Source: Bacteroidota bacterium (lineage in GTDB: Bacteria > Bacteroidota > Bacteroidia > Flavobacteriales > JADGDT01). Taken from it: a stretch of 52,909 nucleotides of DNA. Below are positions 8,359 to 17,544 of this stretch, one piece after another. Below the pieces are notes generated by a model. That model saw nothing but the letters and a program-made list of their open reading frames with translations. It searched no databases and was not told the origin of the DNA. The stretch lies in assembly GCA_039714315.1 (NCBI GenBank), contig JBDLJM010000007.1, positions 1-52,909 on the forward strand, in the 5' to 3' direction. The first letter of the stretch is position 1; each line of letters starts with the position of its first letter. Position numbers and translations under genes: made by a program.

Positions 8359-9057
8359 ATGTCTACTTTCCGTTTCAAACAATTTGAAATACATCAGGAT
8401 AAAACATCTATGAAAGTAGGTACTGATGGTGTACTTCTGGGAGCATGGACCAATGTAAGCAATTCAGTAAACGCACTTGACATTGGAAGCGGAACCGGAC
8501 TTATTTCTCTTATGCTCGCTCAAAGGAGTAAAGCATACATTACTGCAATAGAGATAGAGGAAAATGCCTATATACAGACAGGTGAAAACTTCAACAATTC
8601 TAAATGGAATAATCGTCTTAAGATAGAACACTCAAGCCTGCAAAACTTCAGTCCAAAAAATAAATTTGACCTGATCGTAAGTAACCCGCCGTTCTTCAAT
8701 AACTCTCATAAAACTCCGAATGAAAACAGGAATTTAGCCAGACATACTGATAGTTTGAACTATTCAGAGTTATTAACATTTACCTCTGTGAACCTTGACA
8801 GTAACGGCAAGGCAAGCTTCATCATTCCTAACGATTCCGAAAAAGAATTTTTGCAACTCGCAGAACAAAAGAAACTCTATCCAAATAGAATTACACGTGT
8901 AAAAGGGAATGGCAATTCACCTGTTAAACGCAGTTTGATCGAATTAAATTTTCAGAAAAATATCTGCATGGAAAATTTATTGACCATAGAAATATCAAGA
9001 CATATTTACACCCAGGATTATATAGACCTTACTAAAGACTTCTATTTAAAAATGTAA
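8359..9057 (+). CDS. tRNA1(Val) (adenine(37)-N6)-methyltransferase TrmN6/YfiC type
   Basis: A 232-residue class I SAM-dependent methyltransferase. The SAM loop LDIGSGTGLISLMLAQ (about 40-55) and the catalytic motif IVSNPPFF (about 108-115) are clear; NPPF is the hallmark of N6-adenine/N5-glutamine methyltransferases. The opening FRFKQFEIHQDKTSMKVGTDGVLLGAW is characteristic of the TrmN6 (YfiC) group, which methylates A37 of tRNA1(Val) in E. coli. It follows the translation genes rpsP-rimM in the same direction, which fits a role in translation. It is convergent with the NTF2-like gene, with only a 2-bp gap between stop codons. Confidence 0.88.
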   Translation: MSTFRFKQFEIHQDKTSMKVGTDGVLLGAWTNVSNSVNALDIGSGTGLISLMLAQRSKAYITAIEIEENAYIQTGENFNNSKWNNRLKIEHSSLQNFSPKNKFDLIVSNPPFFNNSHKTPNENRNLARHTDSLNYSELLTFTSVNLDSNGKASFIIPNDSEKEFLQLAEQKKLYPNRITRVKGNGNSPVKRSLIELNFQKNICMENLLTIEISRHIYTQDYIDLTKDFYLKM

Positions 9058-9059
9058 CA

Positions 9060-9527
9060 TTACTTTTTCTTACCTACATACTGCGTAAGAAGTTTTTTTG
9101 TATAACCGTGAATACGTTTGCGGAAAAACGAGGTACCTCCTATTACCTTCCCTCTAAGACCGAATGCTTGTCCGGCCCATTTACGAAGAACAAAGCTATC
9201 ATGGTGCTCTATTATTAAACCGTCCTTAAATTTAAACTCCGATTTAATTTTATTATGTACCTCTCGGTCCGTTTCCGAAAATGTGTACCATGCCTCCCAC
9301 TTGGCTTTACCTCCTTGTTCATCAGCATCTATCGAAGAATATTCGATCTGTAAATCTCCTGCACTCTCGCAGAGCATCTTCCACATAGCTCTGACCCTGT
9401 TTCTTCTAAGTATCCCAAAGGCGGGATCACTGAATATTATATCTTCGTGATAGCAACTCAACATCTTACCCAAATCGCGTTGCTTAAAGCCCTCAAAAAA
9501 CCTAGCTATTAGTTTTTTATTGCTCAT
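9060..9527 (-). CDS. NTF2/SnoaL-like superfamily protein
   Basis: A 155-residue soluble protein of the SnoaL/NTF2-like cone fold. The opening LIARFFEGFKQRDLGKMLSCYHEDIIFSDPAFGI is the usual helix plus first strand of these proteins, and WEAWYTFSETDREVHNKIKSEFKFKDGLIIEHHDSF is the usual central sheet. The basic C-terminus (RKRIHGYTKKLL) is common in the bacterial group annotated as nuclear transport factor 2 family. Members are diverse small-molecule enzymes or binding proteins; no catalytic set identifies a substrate. It stands alone, upstream of the repeat region. Confidence 0.78.
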   Translation of the reverse strand: MSNKKLIARFFEGFKQRDLGKMLSCYHEDIIFSDPAFGILRRNRVRAMWKMLCESAGDLQIEYSSIDADEQGGKAKWEAWYTFSETDREVHNKIKSEFKFKDGLIIEHHDSFVLRKWAGQAFGLRGKVIGGTSFFRKRIHGYTKKLLTQYVGKKK

Positions 9528-9738
9528 AGTTAAGTGTTTTAGCTTGATAAAGTTAATGAAAAAGTTTGTTGGTCTTACCTCTAAATTATGACAATTTCAT
9601 GAAGAACTATTTATCTAAAAATTATTATTATTTTTTAGTCTAAAAAAAACAATTATTTTGTTCCATTTGTAATATTAGGAATTAATCCCTTTTTATGAAA
9701 TTAGGTTAATATAGAAAAATGATTTAGAAAAAGTAACT

Positions 9739-9939
9739 ATGAAATCCCCATGAACACCGGGTTTACACCAAACTGGATGAATATAATGGGGATAACACCT
9801 GCCTGCGTGATGCAGTCAGGCAGGTATGACCAAAACATAAAATTATATACATATGAAATCCCCATGAACACCGGGTTTACACCAAGTGTGATGAATATAG
9901 AGGGGATAACATATGACCTAAACATAAAATTATATACAT
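9739..9939 (+). repeat. Interspersed palindromic repeat, copies B1 and B2 in tandem
   Basis: B1 (9739-9852) and B2 (9853-9939) join head to tail without spacer. Each begins ATGAAATCCCCATGAACACC, has the ATCCCC / GGGGAT inverted repeat and ends in AAAATTATATACAT. B2 and copy A read straight through at the step ATAACA|TATGACC, while B1 carries a 27-nt hairpin there (9798-9824, arms CCTGCCTG / CAGGCAGG). After B2 comes ATGAAA again, but the frame closes after 17 codons and no gene follows. From 9528 to 10355 no convincing gene is visible; 9528-9738 is AT-rich and otherwise featureless. Confidence 0.85.
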
Positions 9940-10027
9940 ATGAAAATATTTTACAAATATACATGGCGATTACCTGTACACATATATAGTAGACCTGTCG
10001 AAATAAAGCGTAACTAATACATTTTAC

Positions 10028-10063
10028 AAACTCCGTGCATAATATATGCAGCGGAGTTTTTTT
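10028..10063 (+). terminator. Strong orphan Rho-independent terminator
   Basis: AAACTCCG plus TGCAT (10028-10040) pairs with ATGCA and CGGAGTTT (10046-10059), one bulged G, 5-nt loop, followed by a T tract. It points along the plus strand, yet no plus-strand gene precedes it after the repeat array. It may end an unannotated RNA or be left from a lost gene. Confidence 0.7.
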
Positions 10064-10092
10064 ATTGAAATAAGCGAAAAATAATAACAAAA

Positions 10093-10233
10093 CTAAAGCA
10101 AAAAATACACTTTAGACATTTTAGTATAAGAACTTCCCGACACTGTTTGTTGGTAATATTCCCTACACTTGTACTCCATTGAGTTTAAATCGGCCAATAC
10201 TACTGCTTTACATTGATAACCAGCAAGATACAT
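10093..10233 (-). CDS. Possible small ORF of 46 codons
   Basis: An open frame on the minus strand runs from ATG at 10233 to TAG at 10093. It begins MYLAGYQCKAVVLADL and ends TKMSKVYFLL. Its composition is protein-like rather than AT-rich noise and it lies in an otherwise empty stretch. I recognise no family, and it could be a decayed gene end or chance. Upstream a stop is close, so it cannot be much longer. Confidence 0.2.
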   Translation of the reverse strand: MYLAGYQCKAVVLADLNSMEYKCREYYQQTVSGSSYTKMSKVYFLL

Positions 10234-10355
10234 CAAGAGGGTTTTTATTAAAAAAACACCGGATTTCTAATCACACTACAACATAAAACCTATTTCCAGA
10301 CAGTTTTTTAGATTATATTACCCAAATAATTTTGAAGATTAAAACAATAATAATT

Positions 10356-10952
10356 ATGAAGAATATCCTTACCGCTCTGTTTCTATTTTATTCTATTGGA
10401 CTTTTCGCCCAGAAGAAACTAAGCACATATAAGGTAGACTATCTGGGGAAGAAATTCGACATTGGTATAATACAAAAAGCCGATGATTATAATTTGCACA
10501 TTAACGGATGGTCCGTAGATCAGCTATCGGATAATGGAGGTATTATAATAGATAAAAAGGATCACAAAACCTTTCTGGAAAACCTGGAGATAGCCAGGGA
10601 AAAATACATGTATTTGTCTGATTATACAAAAGACAAAAAATTGAAACGTTTTACTAAAAAAATCAATGTTAAACCTATAAAAATAAGGGGTTATTTCGAC
10701 TATGGAGATTTGAGGTTTGACAACGATATAAAACCATACTTTGAATTTAATGTTTTCACACGTAACAATGTTGTACACTATCTGCTAATGGTAAAAACGG
10801 GAATATTAACCGACTCACAGGCAAAAGGAGTTGAATCGGATGGAATAGTAATAGTTATGTCATCGTTATACGAGATAGACGAATTTATAAATAAGGTTTC
10901 AACCGAACGGGTTGAATCGTTTAATCAGAAAAATGAAGCCCAAAAAATATAA
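10356..10952 (+). CDS. Secreted protein of unknown function
   Basis: A 198-residue protein. The chosen ATG gives a clean signal peptide MKNILTALFLFYSIGLFAQ, cleaved after the FAQ motif common in this phylum; an in-frame ATG 24 bp upstream would put residues with no role before it. The mature part has alternating hydrophobic strands (VDYLGKKFDIGI, KPYFEFNVFTRNNVVHYLLMVKTG), then an acidic-basic tail. It resembles small Bacteroidota envelope proteins, but I cannot name a family. No lipobox. It is followed by a strong terminator, so it is a single-gene unit. Confidence 0.7.
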   Translation: MKNILTALFLFYSIGLFAQKKLSTYKVDYLGKKFDIGIIQKADDYNLHINGWSVDQLSDNGGIIIDKKDHKTFLENLEIAREKYMYLSDYTKDKKLKRFTKKINVKPIKIRGYFDYGDLRFDNDIKPYFEFNVFTRNNVVHYLLMVKTGILTDSQAKGVESDGIVIVMSSLYEIDEFINKVSTERVESFNQKNEAQKI

Positions 10953-10974
10953 TGGCATTATTTAAATAATGTTC

Positions 10975-11010
10975 AAAAACTCCTGACAACCATCAGGAGT
11001 TTTTTTTTCT
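10975..11010 (+). terminator. Rho-independent terminator
   Basis: AAAAACTCCTGA (10975-10986) pairs with TCAGGAGTTTTT (10993-11004) around a 6-nt loop, followed by more T. It closes the transcript of the secreted protein at 10356-10952. Confidence 0.9.
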
Positions 11011-11073
11011 TATACCCTAATAAAAACAAAGGCATATTATTTGTAATTTTACTTTATCAAAAACTTGAATCAA

Positions 11074-11682
11074 ATGAAGAAAACATTATTCTATATAGTT
11101 GGTTTATTTTTTTTTACTACTGTTGCCTGCCAACACAACTTCGAGGTAACAGAACTTAAATACCCTGAAAATATTTCCATAATTAAGAGAAGTGAATGGG
11201 GATGGATCCCTCTTGAGAAAGATAAACTTCAATCAGAAATTACAAAGATTACAGTACATCATGGAGGAGTTGAATTCACAAAAGATAAAGATCCGGTGGC
11301 TTCTATCCAAAACCTTCAAAAATGGAGCAGGGAATCTAAAAATTGGATAGACCTTCCTTATCATTTTGTAATTGATCTTGATGGAAATATTTATGAAGGC
11401 AGACCAATAAATTATCCCGGTGATACTAACACTGAGTACGATCCTGCCGGACACGCTCTTGTAGAAGTAATGGGGAATTATGAAATACAGGAATTAAACA
11501 AAAAGCAAAAACAATCTCTCGTAGAACTTCTGGCTTACTTAAAGGCTGAATTTAAGGTTTCTCAAGAAGACATAAAGGCCCATAAAGATTATTCTACACA
11601 AACTGTTTGCCCCGGTAAAAATATATACAAGTATTTTGAGGATGGCAGTTTATTGAAGGAGGTTGATTTTGCGGGGAAATAA
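11074..11682 (+). CDS. Lipoprotein N-acetylmuramoyl-L-alanine amidase (PGRP/amidase_2 type)
   Basis: A zinc amidase that would cut the bond between N-acetylmuramic acid and L-alanine. The start at 11074 gives MKKTLFYIVGLFFFTTVAC, a lipoprotein signal with the cysteine as first mature residue; a TTG nine bases earlier is not needed. The PGRP domain (about 40-190) has KITVHHGGVEF (zinc His), LPYHFVIDLDGNIYEGRP, HALVEVMGNYE and the C-terminal KDYSTQTVCPGKN, where the conserved Cys/Asp-Lys positions of active amidases sit. About 80 bp downstream comes a DUF1460 protein, another muropeptide enzyme family, so the two may act together in cell-wall turnover in the periplasm. Confidence 0.88.
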   Translation: MKKTLFYIVGLFFFTTVACQHNFEVTELKYPENISIIKRSEWGWIPLEKDKLQSEITKITVHHGGVEFTKDKDPVASIQNLQKWSRESKNWIDLPYHFVIDLDGNIYEGRPINYPGDTNTEYDPAGHALVEVMGNYEIQELNKKQKQSLVELLAYLKAEFKVSQEDIKAHKDYSTQTVCPGKNIYKYFEDGSLLKEVDFAGK

Positions 11683-11760
11683 TTACTAAACAGAAACTCA
11701 TATCTGATTTATTACCTCCTACTTTTGTAACACGTTTATCGAAACACAAACAATATACAT

Positions 11761-12630
11761 ATGAAAAAAATTATTCTAATTATACAGTTTAGCTTTATCG
11801 TACTTTTTTCTTTTGCCCAGGAGAAAAGCGTAATTTCTACTCTATCTACAAGTAGTATTGACAGTTTGTTGACAGAAACCGCAAAAAAACCAATCACAAT
11901 TAAAGAAAAAATGAATTTCTTTTCCGAAATGTTTCTTAATACAGACTACGATTTAGAGTGTGTTGGCGATGGACCATATTCTCAATACGAACCATGGCCA
12001 CTGGTTAATATGGAAAAAACTAATTGTATGTCGCTTTGTGAGCATGTACTTGCACTCTCAATTTCAGATTCCTGGGATAATTTTTTCAACAACCTTCAGA
12101 AAATCAGATACAATGATGGAATTATAGGTATAAAATCACGTAACCACTATACAATGGCCGACTGGCTACCGGAAAACAACTGGCTGTTAAAAGATGTAAC
12201 GAAAGAAGTTGGGAAAGAATATACCGCAAATGTAACACGTAATATTTCGCATAAAAAGTTCTTCTCAAAAAAAGGATTCTTAAATCTTAACTATGTAAAA
12301 GACGATAGAGAACTTAATATCGACTATATAAAATTAGAAGAACTGCATAAAGTAGTAGACAGGCTGGAGGTAGGTGATATAGCTGTATTGATATACAGAG
12401 AGAAAGAAGATATTTTTGCGGCTCATATGGTGATGGTGATGGTAAAAAACGGAGAAAAAGTTATAAGGGAAGCTACTACCAGTGTCATGTCAACCATAGA
12501 TACAGAGATATCAGAATGGATAAGGGTAAAACAAGAGAAAAGCAATAAACGCTATATTGGAATTTCTGTTATACGCATAAAAGAAGAAATTAACAGTAAC
12601 AAAAAGATTATTCTACCTTGGGAAATATAA
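11761..12630 (+). CDS. Secreted DUF1460 protein (amidase-like cysteine peptidase fold)
   Basis: A 289-residue secreted protein with signal peptide MKKIILIIQFSFIVLFSFAQ. The DUF1460 domain is recognisable: TNCMSLCEHVLALS with candidate catalytic C89, then KSRNHYTMADWLPENNWLLKD, and in the C-terminal half GDIAVLIYREKEDIFAAHMVMV with the candidate His. The family has an NlpC/P60-like fold and is thought to act on peptidoglycan fragments. It follows a lipoprotein amidase in the same direction. The bases before its ATG (AATATACAT) resemble the tail of the interspersed repeat, but the rest of the repeat is absent, so I do not call a copy. Confidence 0.82.
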   Translation: MKKIILIIQFSFIVLFSFAQEKSVISTLSTSSIDSLLTETAKKPITIKEKMNFFSEMFLNTDYDLECVGDGPYSQYEPWPLVNMEKTNCMSLCEHVLALSISDSWDNFFNNLQKIRYNDGIIGIKSRNHYTMADWLPENNWLLKDVTKEVGKEYTANVTRNISHKKFFSKKGFLNLNYVKDDRELNIDYIKLEELHKVVDRLEVGDIAVLIYREKEDIFAAHMVMVMVKNGEKVIREATTSVMSTIDTEISEWIRVKQEKSNKRYIGISVIRIKEEINSNKKIILPWEI

Positions 12631-12707
12631 TTACTTAATTTCAAACAGGGTTTATGAAGAATTACATCTTTTATACTATGGTATTCGCAAATCTCAAAAT
12701 TTAGTTC

Positions 12708-13556
12708 TCAAAATCGATTAATCACATTTTCGATAGATTTTAAATAGCCGGAACCAAAAAGGTTTAGATGCACCAAATTAGGGTATAGATTGTGGATTTC
12801 TATCCTTCCCTCCCATCCGGGTGCCATAGGAAAGACTTCATTATAATATCCAAAATAATTATTATTGAATCCACCAAACATTTGTGTCATGGCAATATCC
12901 ATTTCCCTATGTCCGTAGTAAATAGCGGGATCTATAAAAACAGGAGTACTACCCTTCCCTTTCATTAAATTCCCACCCCATAAATCGCCATGTAGAAGCG
13001 ATGCCTTTTCCTGAGGAACTATTTCACTTACCTTTTTATAGAAATTCTCGAAATATTGAAGGTGTTTTTTTTGTAGTGTACCATAGTTAAATGCCGATTT
13101 TACCAATGGTATTAATCGGTTCTCAATAAAAAAACTTTCCCATGTTGATTTCTGCGAATTATCCTGATGGAGTGAGCCAATGTAATTATCGTAATCAAGA
13201 CCGAATTGCGTTCCTGCAGTTTTGTGAATTCGTGCAAGGCCGATGGCAAACTTTTCCCAAAAATCCATATTCGAAAATCCCTCTTCGATGAATTCCATAA
13301 GCAGGTACTGGTATTCGGCATCGATATAAGTAAGAATAACTTCAGGTACTCTTGCCCCACTTTTCGAAATAGCCTCCAAGCCCCGTTTTTCCTTTTCAAA
13401 CATCCCCGGGAATGCGCTTTTGTTATTTACCTTTAAGGCATACACATTGTCAGTAGTTTCAATTTTATAGGCATCGTTTATGTCACCTCCTGAAAGAGGT
13501 GTGATTCTAATGATGTGTTCCGATAAATTTTGTTCTAATCTTTTTTTAAAAAACAT
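12708..13556 (-). CDS. Fructosamine/ketosamine-3-kinase family protein
   Basis: A 282-residue kinase of the FN3K family (APH-like fold), which phosphorylates sugar adducts on proteins so that they decay, a form of deglycation repair. Seen in the sequence: SGGDINDAYKI (Gly-rich N-lobe), ALKVNN with the ATP-binding Lys, LLMEFI hinge, the catalytic loop LLHGDLWGGN with D191, and the metal site FIDPAIYYGHREMDIAM. Length is normal. It is monocistronic. Bacterial members are common, though their true substrates are seldom known. It is convergent with the DUF1460 gene and divergent from the large propeller protein. Confidence 0.92.
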   Translation of the reverse strand: MFFKKRLEQNLSEHIIRITPLSGGDINDAYKIETTDNVYALKVNNKSAFPGMFEKEKRGLEAISKSGARVPEVILTYIDAEYQYLLMEFIEEGFSNMDFWEKFAIGLARIHKTAGTQFGLDYDNYIGSLHQDNSQKSTWESFFIENRLIPLVKSAFNYGTLQKKHLQYFENFYKKVSEIVPQEKASLLHGDLWGGNLMKGKGSTPVFIDPAIYYGHREMDIAMTQMFGGFNNNYFGYYNEVFPMAPGWEGRIEIHNLYPNLVHLNLFGSGYLKSIENVINRF

Positions 13557-13712
13557 CTGCTAATAAAATATTATACCAATCCTAATAGTTATAACCTCAA
13601 AAATAATTCTTTAGATTTATATTCCCATGTCATTCACAATAATACGCTTATGATTTTCATCAATACCAAATAAAATCTTAACTTCACGTGTCACATATAT
13701 AAATATATAATT

Positions 13713-16700
13713 ATGCAAACCTTTTTACGAATAAAGCTGATTGGTTTATTTATAATTATCACGCTTTTACCAAGCGCACAAACCATTGGTCAGGATAAAA
13801 ATAAAGAAAACAACTACCCTATTAAAAGTGAGTTGATAAACGGACTAAAGTTCCGTAGCATTGGGCCGGCATTTACTTCCGGCAGAATTGCAGACTTTGC
13901 AGTAAACACTAAAAATCCTTCAGAGTTTTATATTGGAGTTGCCAGTGGCAATATATGGAAAACTACCAATAACGGAACCACATTCGAACCAGTCTTCGAC
14001 AAATACGGAGCCTATAGTATAGGCTGTTTGGCTATTGACAATAACAACCCCAACGTTGTTTGGGCGGGAACGGGCGAGAACAATCATCAACGAGCCCTTG
14101 GTTATGGAGATGGTATATACCTGACTCTAGATGGTGGAAAAACCTGGAAAAATATGGGTTTGAAAGAATCACGACAAATAGGAATGATTCTTATCGATCC
14201 CCGCAATTCAAATACAGTTTATGTTGCCGCTGAAGGTTCTGTTTGGGGGCCGGGAGGAGACAGAGGGCTGTACAAAACAACCGACCGGGGGAAAACCTGG
14301 AAAAAAGTACTTGAAATAAGCGAAAACACCGGTATCAATAACATTATTTGCGATCCGAGAAATCCGGATATTCTTTATGCAACAGCCGAGCAGCGACGCA
14401 GGCATGTGCACACAAAAATTGGAGGAGGACCGGAATCTGCAATCTATAAATCGGAAGATGCAGGAGTAAATTGGCGTAAATTAGATAGTGGATTACCAAA
14501 AGAACATATGGGAGGTATAGGAATTGCCATTTCTCCACAGAATCCCGACGTTGTTTATGCCATAATTGAGGCAGCAAATAAATCAGGAGGTTTTTTCAGA
14601 TCGGCCGATCGTGGAGAATCGTGGACTAAAATGAGTTCACATCATGCGAGTGGCCAATACTATAACGAAATATATTGCGACCCTGTTGAGTTTGACAAAA
14701 TTTATTCCGTTGAAACTTTTTCACATTTTACCGAAGATGGAGGGAAAACATGGGAAAAATTAAGCACAAAAGACAGACATGTTGACGACCATGCTCTTTG
14801 GATAAATCCTAAAGACAATAAACACTTTATGATAGGTGGTGACGGAGGGGTTTACATTACTTACGATGCCGGCAACAACTGGCGTCAGATATCAAATTTG
14901 CCTGTAACACAGTTTTACCGTGTTTCGGTTGATAACGAATGGCCTTTTTACAATGTCTATGGAGGAACACAGGATAATGCTACACTGGGCGGACCGTCTC
15001 GTAACATAAGTAGCTTTGGAGTAACCTCAGGCGAATGGTATGTTACTGTTTTTGGTGATGGATTTTGGTCAGCCAGTGATCCAAATGATCCAAATATTGT
15101 TTATTCTGAATGGCAATACGGAAATGTAGTTCGTTACGATAAAAAGAGTGGTGAAAAAATTATGATAAAACCACAACCGAGAAAAGAAGAATTAACATAC
15201 AGATGGAACTGGAATGCTCCTTTAATTATCAGTCCTCATTCATCAAGCAGACTTTATATTGCAGCAAATAAACTTTTCAGGAGCAATGACCGAGGAAATA
15301 CATGGGATGTGATCTCTGATGATTTAACTGCACAAATTGACAGGAATACCTGGCCCGTAATGGGGAAATACTGGAGCTCGGATGCTGTTGTAAAAGATGT
15401 TTCCTCCTCGCAATACGGAACTATCGTGTCCTTAGATGAATCGCCTGTGAAAGAGGACTTAATTTATGTAGGTACAGATGACGGATTGATTCAGATTACT
15501 GAAAATTCCGGAGTAAATTGGCGTAAAGTAAGTTCATTCCGCGGTATTCCTGAAAACACTTACGTTAGTGACCTGCTTGCAGACCGTTTCGACGAAAATA
15601 CTGTATATGCCACATTCGATAATAGCAAACGAGACGATTTTAAACCATATATTTTAAAAAGTACAAACCAAGGAAAAAGCTGGAAAGCTATATCAAAAGG
15701 ACTTCCTGAAAACGGTACAGTACATACAATTTCACAGGATCATATAAATAAAAATCTGCTTTTCGCAGGTACCGAATTTGGAATCTTCTTCACTATCGAC
15801 GGAGGAGACAACTGGGTGCAATTAAAATCAGGGGTTCCAACTATTGCAATACGCGATATTGCTATTCAGGAACGTGAATCAGATTTGGTACTGGCTTCAT
15901 TTGGACGTGGTTTTTATATTTTAGATGACTATTCTCCCTTACGTAAATTAAGCGAAAAAACTTTTAGTACATCGGGGCAACTATATCCTGTACGTGATGC
16001 TTATGTCTACATCCCAACAGATAAAATTTATGGTCAGGGAGCAACATATTTTGGAGCTGAAAATCCGGAATATGGCGCTACTTTTACATATTTCATGAAA
16101 GAAGTACCTAAAACCCAGAAACAAATTAGATCAGAAAAAGAAAAAAAGCTGTTTGAAAATGGAGATCCAATACCTCAACTTACTTTTAGAGAACAGGAAT
16201 TGGAAAAACAAGAAATACCTCCTTACCTGCTTGTTTCTATTAATGATATGGATGGCTCTACAATACGCACTTTTACAAAAAAAGCATCCAAAGGACTTAA
16301 CCGTATAACGTGGGATTTAAAACACAACAAAATAAATGCAATACAATCGGGAGAAAAATTTGACCCATATAAAAAGGAATCAGGTAGTATTTACGTACTC
16401 CCAGGTACATATAGTGTAGAGGTAGCACTTGTGCATAACAACAAGACTATAGCTATTGGAGAATCTCAAAATTTTGAAGTTAAATCGTTAAACAACACAA
16501 CGCTTCCGGCAGACAACAATGACGAAAGGCTGGCATTTTTAAAAGATGTTAACGATTTATCCAAAAACATGGTTGGAGCTATAGCTATTACTGAGACTAT
16601 GATGAAAGAACTCAGATCGATAAAGCAAACGGTGCTGACAATGCCGGGTACACATGAAAATTTTATACCAAAACTCAATGACCTGGAAAAAGAACTGGAC

Positions 16701-16991
16701 GAAATTCTATTTGCATTTAAGGGTGCTAAAGCCAAAGCCAGCTGGGAGGAGATTCCTCCTGCTCAAATGCCTCTTTATAATCGACTTAATTCGATTATCT
16801 GGAGCCAGATAAACAGCACTTCGGCAATCACACAAACTTCTAAAACATCTTTAGAAATTTTGAAGGAAGATTATCCACCGGTATTATCTAAGATTCAGTT
16901 GATATCAACTAAAACCCTTCCTGAAATACGTAAAACACTAGATAATATGAATGCTCCATATACGCCCGGAAGAATTCCTAAATGGGAATAA
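13713..16991 (+). CDS. Secreted BNR/VPS10-like beta-propeller protein
   Basis: A large secreted protein of 1092 residues. An N-terminal signal (about 1-27, ending near SAQTIGQ) is followed by many BNR/Asp-box repeats of the type S-x-D-x-G-x-T-W: for example TLDGGKTWK, TTDRGKTWK, SEDAGVNWR, SADRGESWT, TEDGGKTWE, STNQGKSWK and TIDGGDNW. These make one or two multi-bladed propellers over about residues 40-760. The last 300 residues include a strand-rich segment and a helical end (PYTPGRIPKWE). Such proteins are often named sortilin- or glycosyl-hydrolase-like, but there is no evidence for catalysis here. The function is unknown; a binding scaffold in the periplasm or on the surface is likely. 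Confidence 0.85.
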   Translation: MQTFLRIKLIGLFIIITLLPSAQTIGQDKNKENNYPIKSELINGLKFRSIGPAFTSGRIADFAVNTKNPSEFYIGVASGNIWKTTNNGTTFEPVFDKYGAYSIGCLAIDNNNPNVVWAGTGENNHQRALGYGDGIYLTLDGGKTWKNMGLKESRQIGMILIDPRNSNTVYVAAEGSVWGPGGDRGLYKTTDRGKTWKKVLEISENTGINNIICDPRNPDILYATAEQRRRHVHTKIGGGPESAIYKSEDAGVNWRKLDSGLPKEHMGGIGIAISPQNPDVVYAIIEAANKSGGFFRSADRGESWTKMSSHHASGQYYNEIYCDPVEFDKIYSVETFSHFTEDGGKTWEKLSTKDRHVDDHALWINPKDNKHFMIGGDGGVYITYDAGNNWRQISNLPVTQFYRVSVDNEWPFYNVYGGTQDNATLGGPSRNISSFGVTSGEWYVTVFGDGFWSASDPNDPNIVYSEWQYGNVVRYDKKSGEKIMIKPQPRKEELTYRWNWNAPLIISPHSSSRLYIAANKLFRSNDRGNTWDVISDDLTAQIDRNTWPVMGKYWSSDAVVKDVSSSQYGTIVSLDESPVKEDLIYVGTDDGLIQITENSGVNWRKVSSFRGIPENTYVSDLLADRFDENTVYATFDNSKRDDFKPYILKSTNQGKSWKAISKGLPENGTVHTISQDHINKNLLFAGTEFGIFFTIDGGDNWVQLKSGVPTIAIRDIAIQERESDLVLASFGRGFYILDDYSPLRKLSEKTFSTSGQLYPVRDAYVYIPTDKIYGQGATYFGAENPEYGATFTYFMKEVPKTQKQIRSEKEKKLFENGDPIPQLTFREQELEKQEIPPYLLVSINDMDGSTIRTFTKKASKGLNRITWDLKHNKINAIQSGEKFDPYKKESGSIYVLPGTYSVEVALVHNNKTIAIGESQNFEVKSLNNTTLPADNNDERLAFLKDVNDLSKNMVGAIAITETMMKELRSIKQTVLTMPGTHENFIPKLNDLEKELDEILFAFKGAKAKASWEEIPPAQMPLYNRLNSIIWSQINSTSAITQTSKTSLEILKEDYPPVLSKIQLISTKTLPEIRKTLDNMNAPYTPGRIPKWE

Positions 16992-17086
16992 ATATTTAAT
17001 GGGCTTACTCTTATACGGTTAATATTTTCATGTTACATTTGTCACCTTTTTAATAAAAATTTAAGAGCAACAAAAATCACTGACAG

Positions 17087-17494
17087 ATGAAAACAAAACC
17101 GGAGATAATAAGACCATTTATTCAAAAGGCAGATCACATGAGCCCTGCTGAAATTTTGGAATATATTGAGCAGAATGAAGATGTGGTGATTATTGATTTA
17201 AGACCTTTTGAAAAATACATGGCAGGACATATTAAAGGTGCTATAAACATGGATAGAGGAGCAGTAGAAACCGATGCAACTTTGAAATGGCCAAATTCTG
17301 AAACTAAATTTGTTCTTTACTGTGTTAAGAGTGGTATTAGTTCGATGACACAGCTTACTCTAAAGGAATATGGATATAATAATGTTATCGATATTGAAGG
17401 AGGAATAGTTAATTTTGCATCCCAGGGATTCCCTTTATACAATGCAGTTGGGCAGGTGAAATTTACAGAGATGGAAGGTGTGAAAATAGCATAG
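17087..17494 (+). CDS. Single-domain rhodanese
   Basis: A 135-residue rhodanese-like protein. The pattern VVIIDLRPFEKYMAGHIKGAINM is the usual CH2A/CH2B region and the active-site cysteine C79 lies in FVLYCVKSGISS, followed by the helix and LKEYGYNNVIDIEGGIVNF. The catalytic Cys is present, so sulfur transfer is possible; the six-residue active-site loop is in the size range of sulfurtransferases. There is no signal peptide, so it is cytoplasmic. No sulfur-metabolism genes are adjacent and the acceptor is unknown. Confidence 0.9.
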   Translation: MKTKPEIIRPFIQKADHMSPAEILEYIEQNEDVVIIDLRPFEKYMAGHIKGAINMDRGAVETDATLKWPNSETKFVLYCVKSGISSMTQLTLKEYGYNNVIDIEGGIVNFASQGFPLYNAVGQVKFTEMEGVKIA

Positions 17495-17544
17495 GCTTAA
17501 TCCGGATCAGCAATTAATTAGTAAGCGCCTGATAATACATACAT

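Noticed and set aside
9739-9939. CRISPR array
   Set aside because: Only two units joined without spacers, with internal palindromes and AT-rich tails; no cas genes in the window.
9737-10090. Open frames of 117 codons (minus) and 79 codons (plus, 9750-9989) over the tandem repeats
   Set aside because: They only translate the repeat units; copy A has a 1-bp length difference that breaks the frame, so there is no sign of coding constraint.
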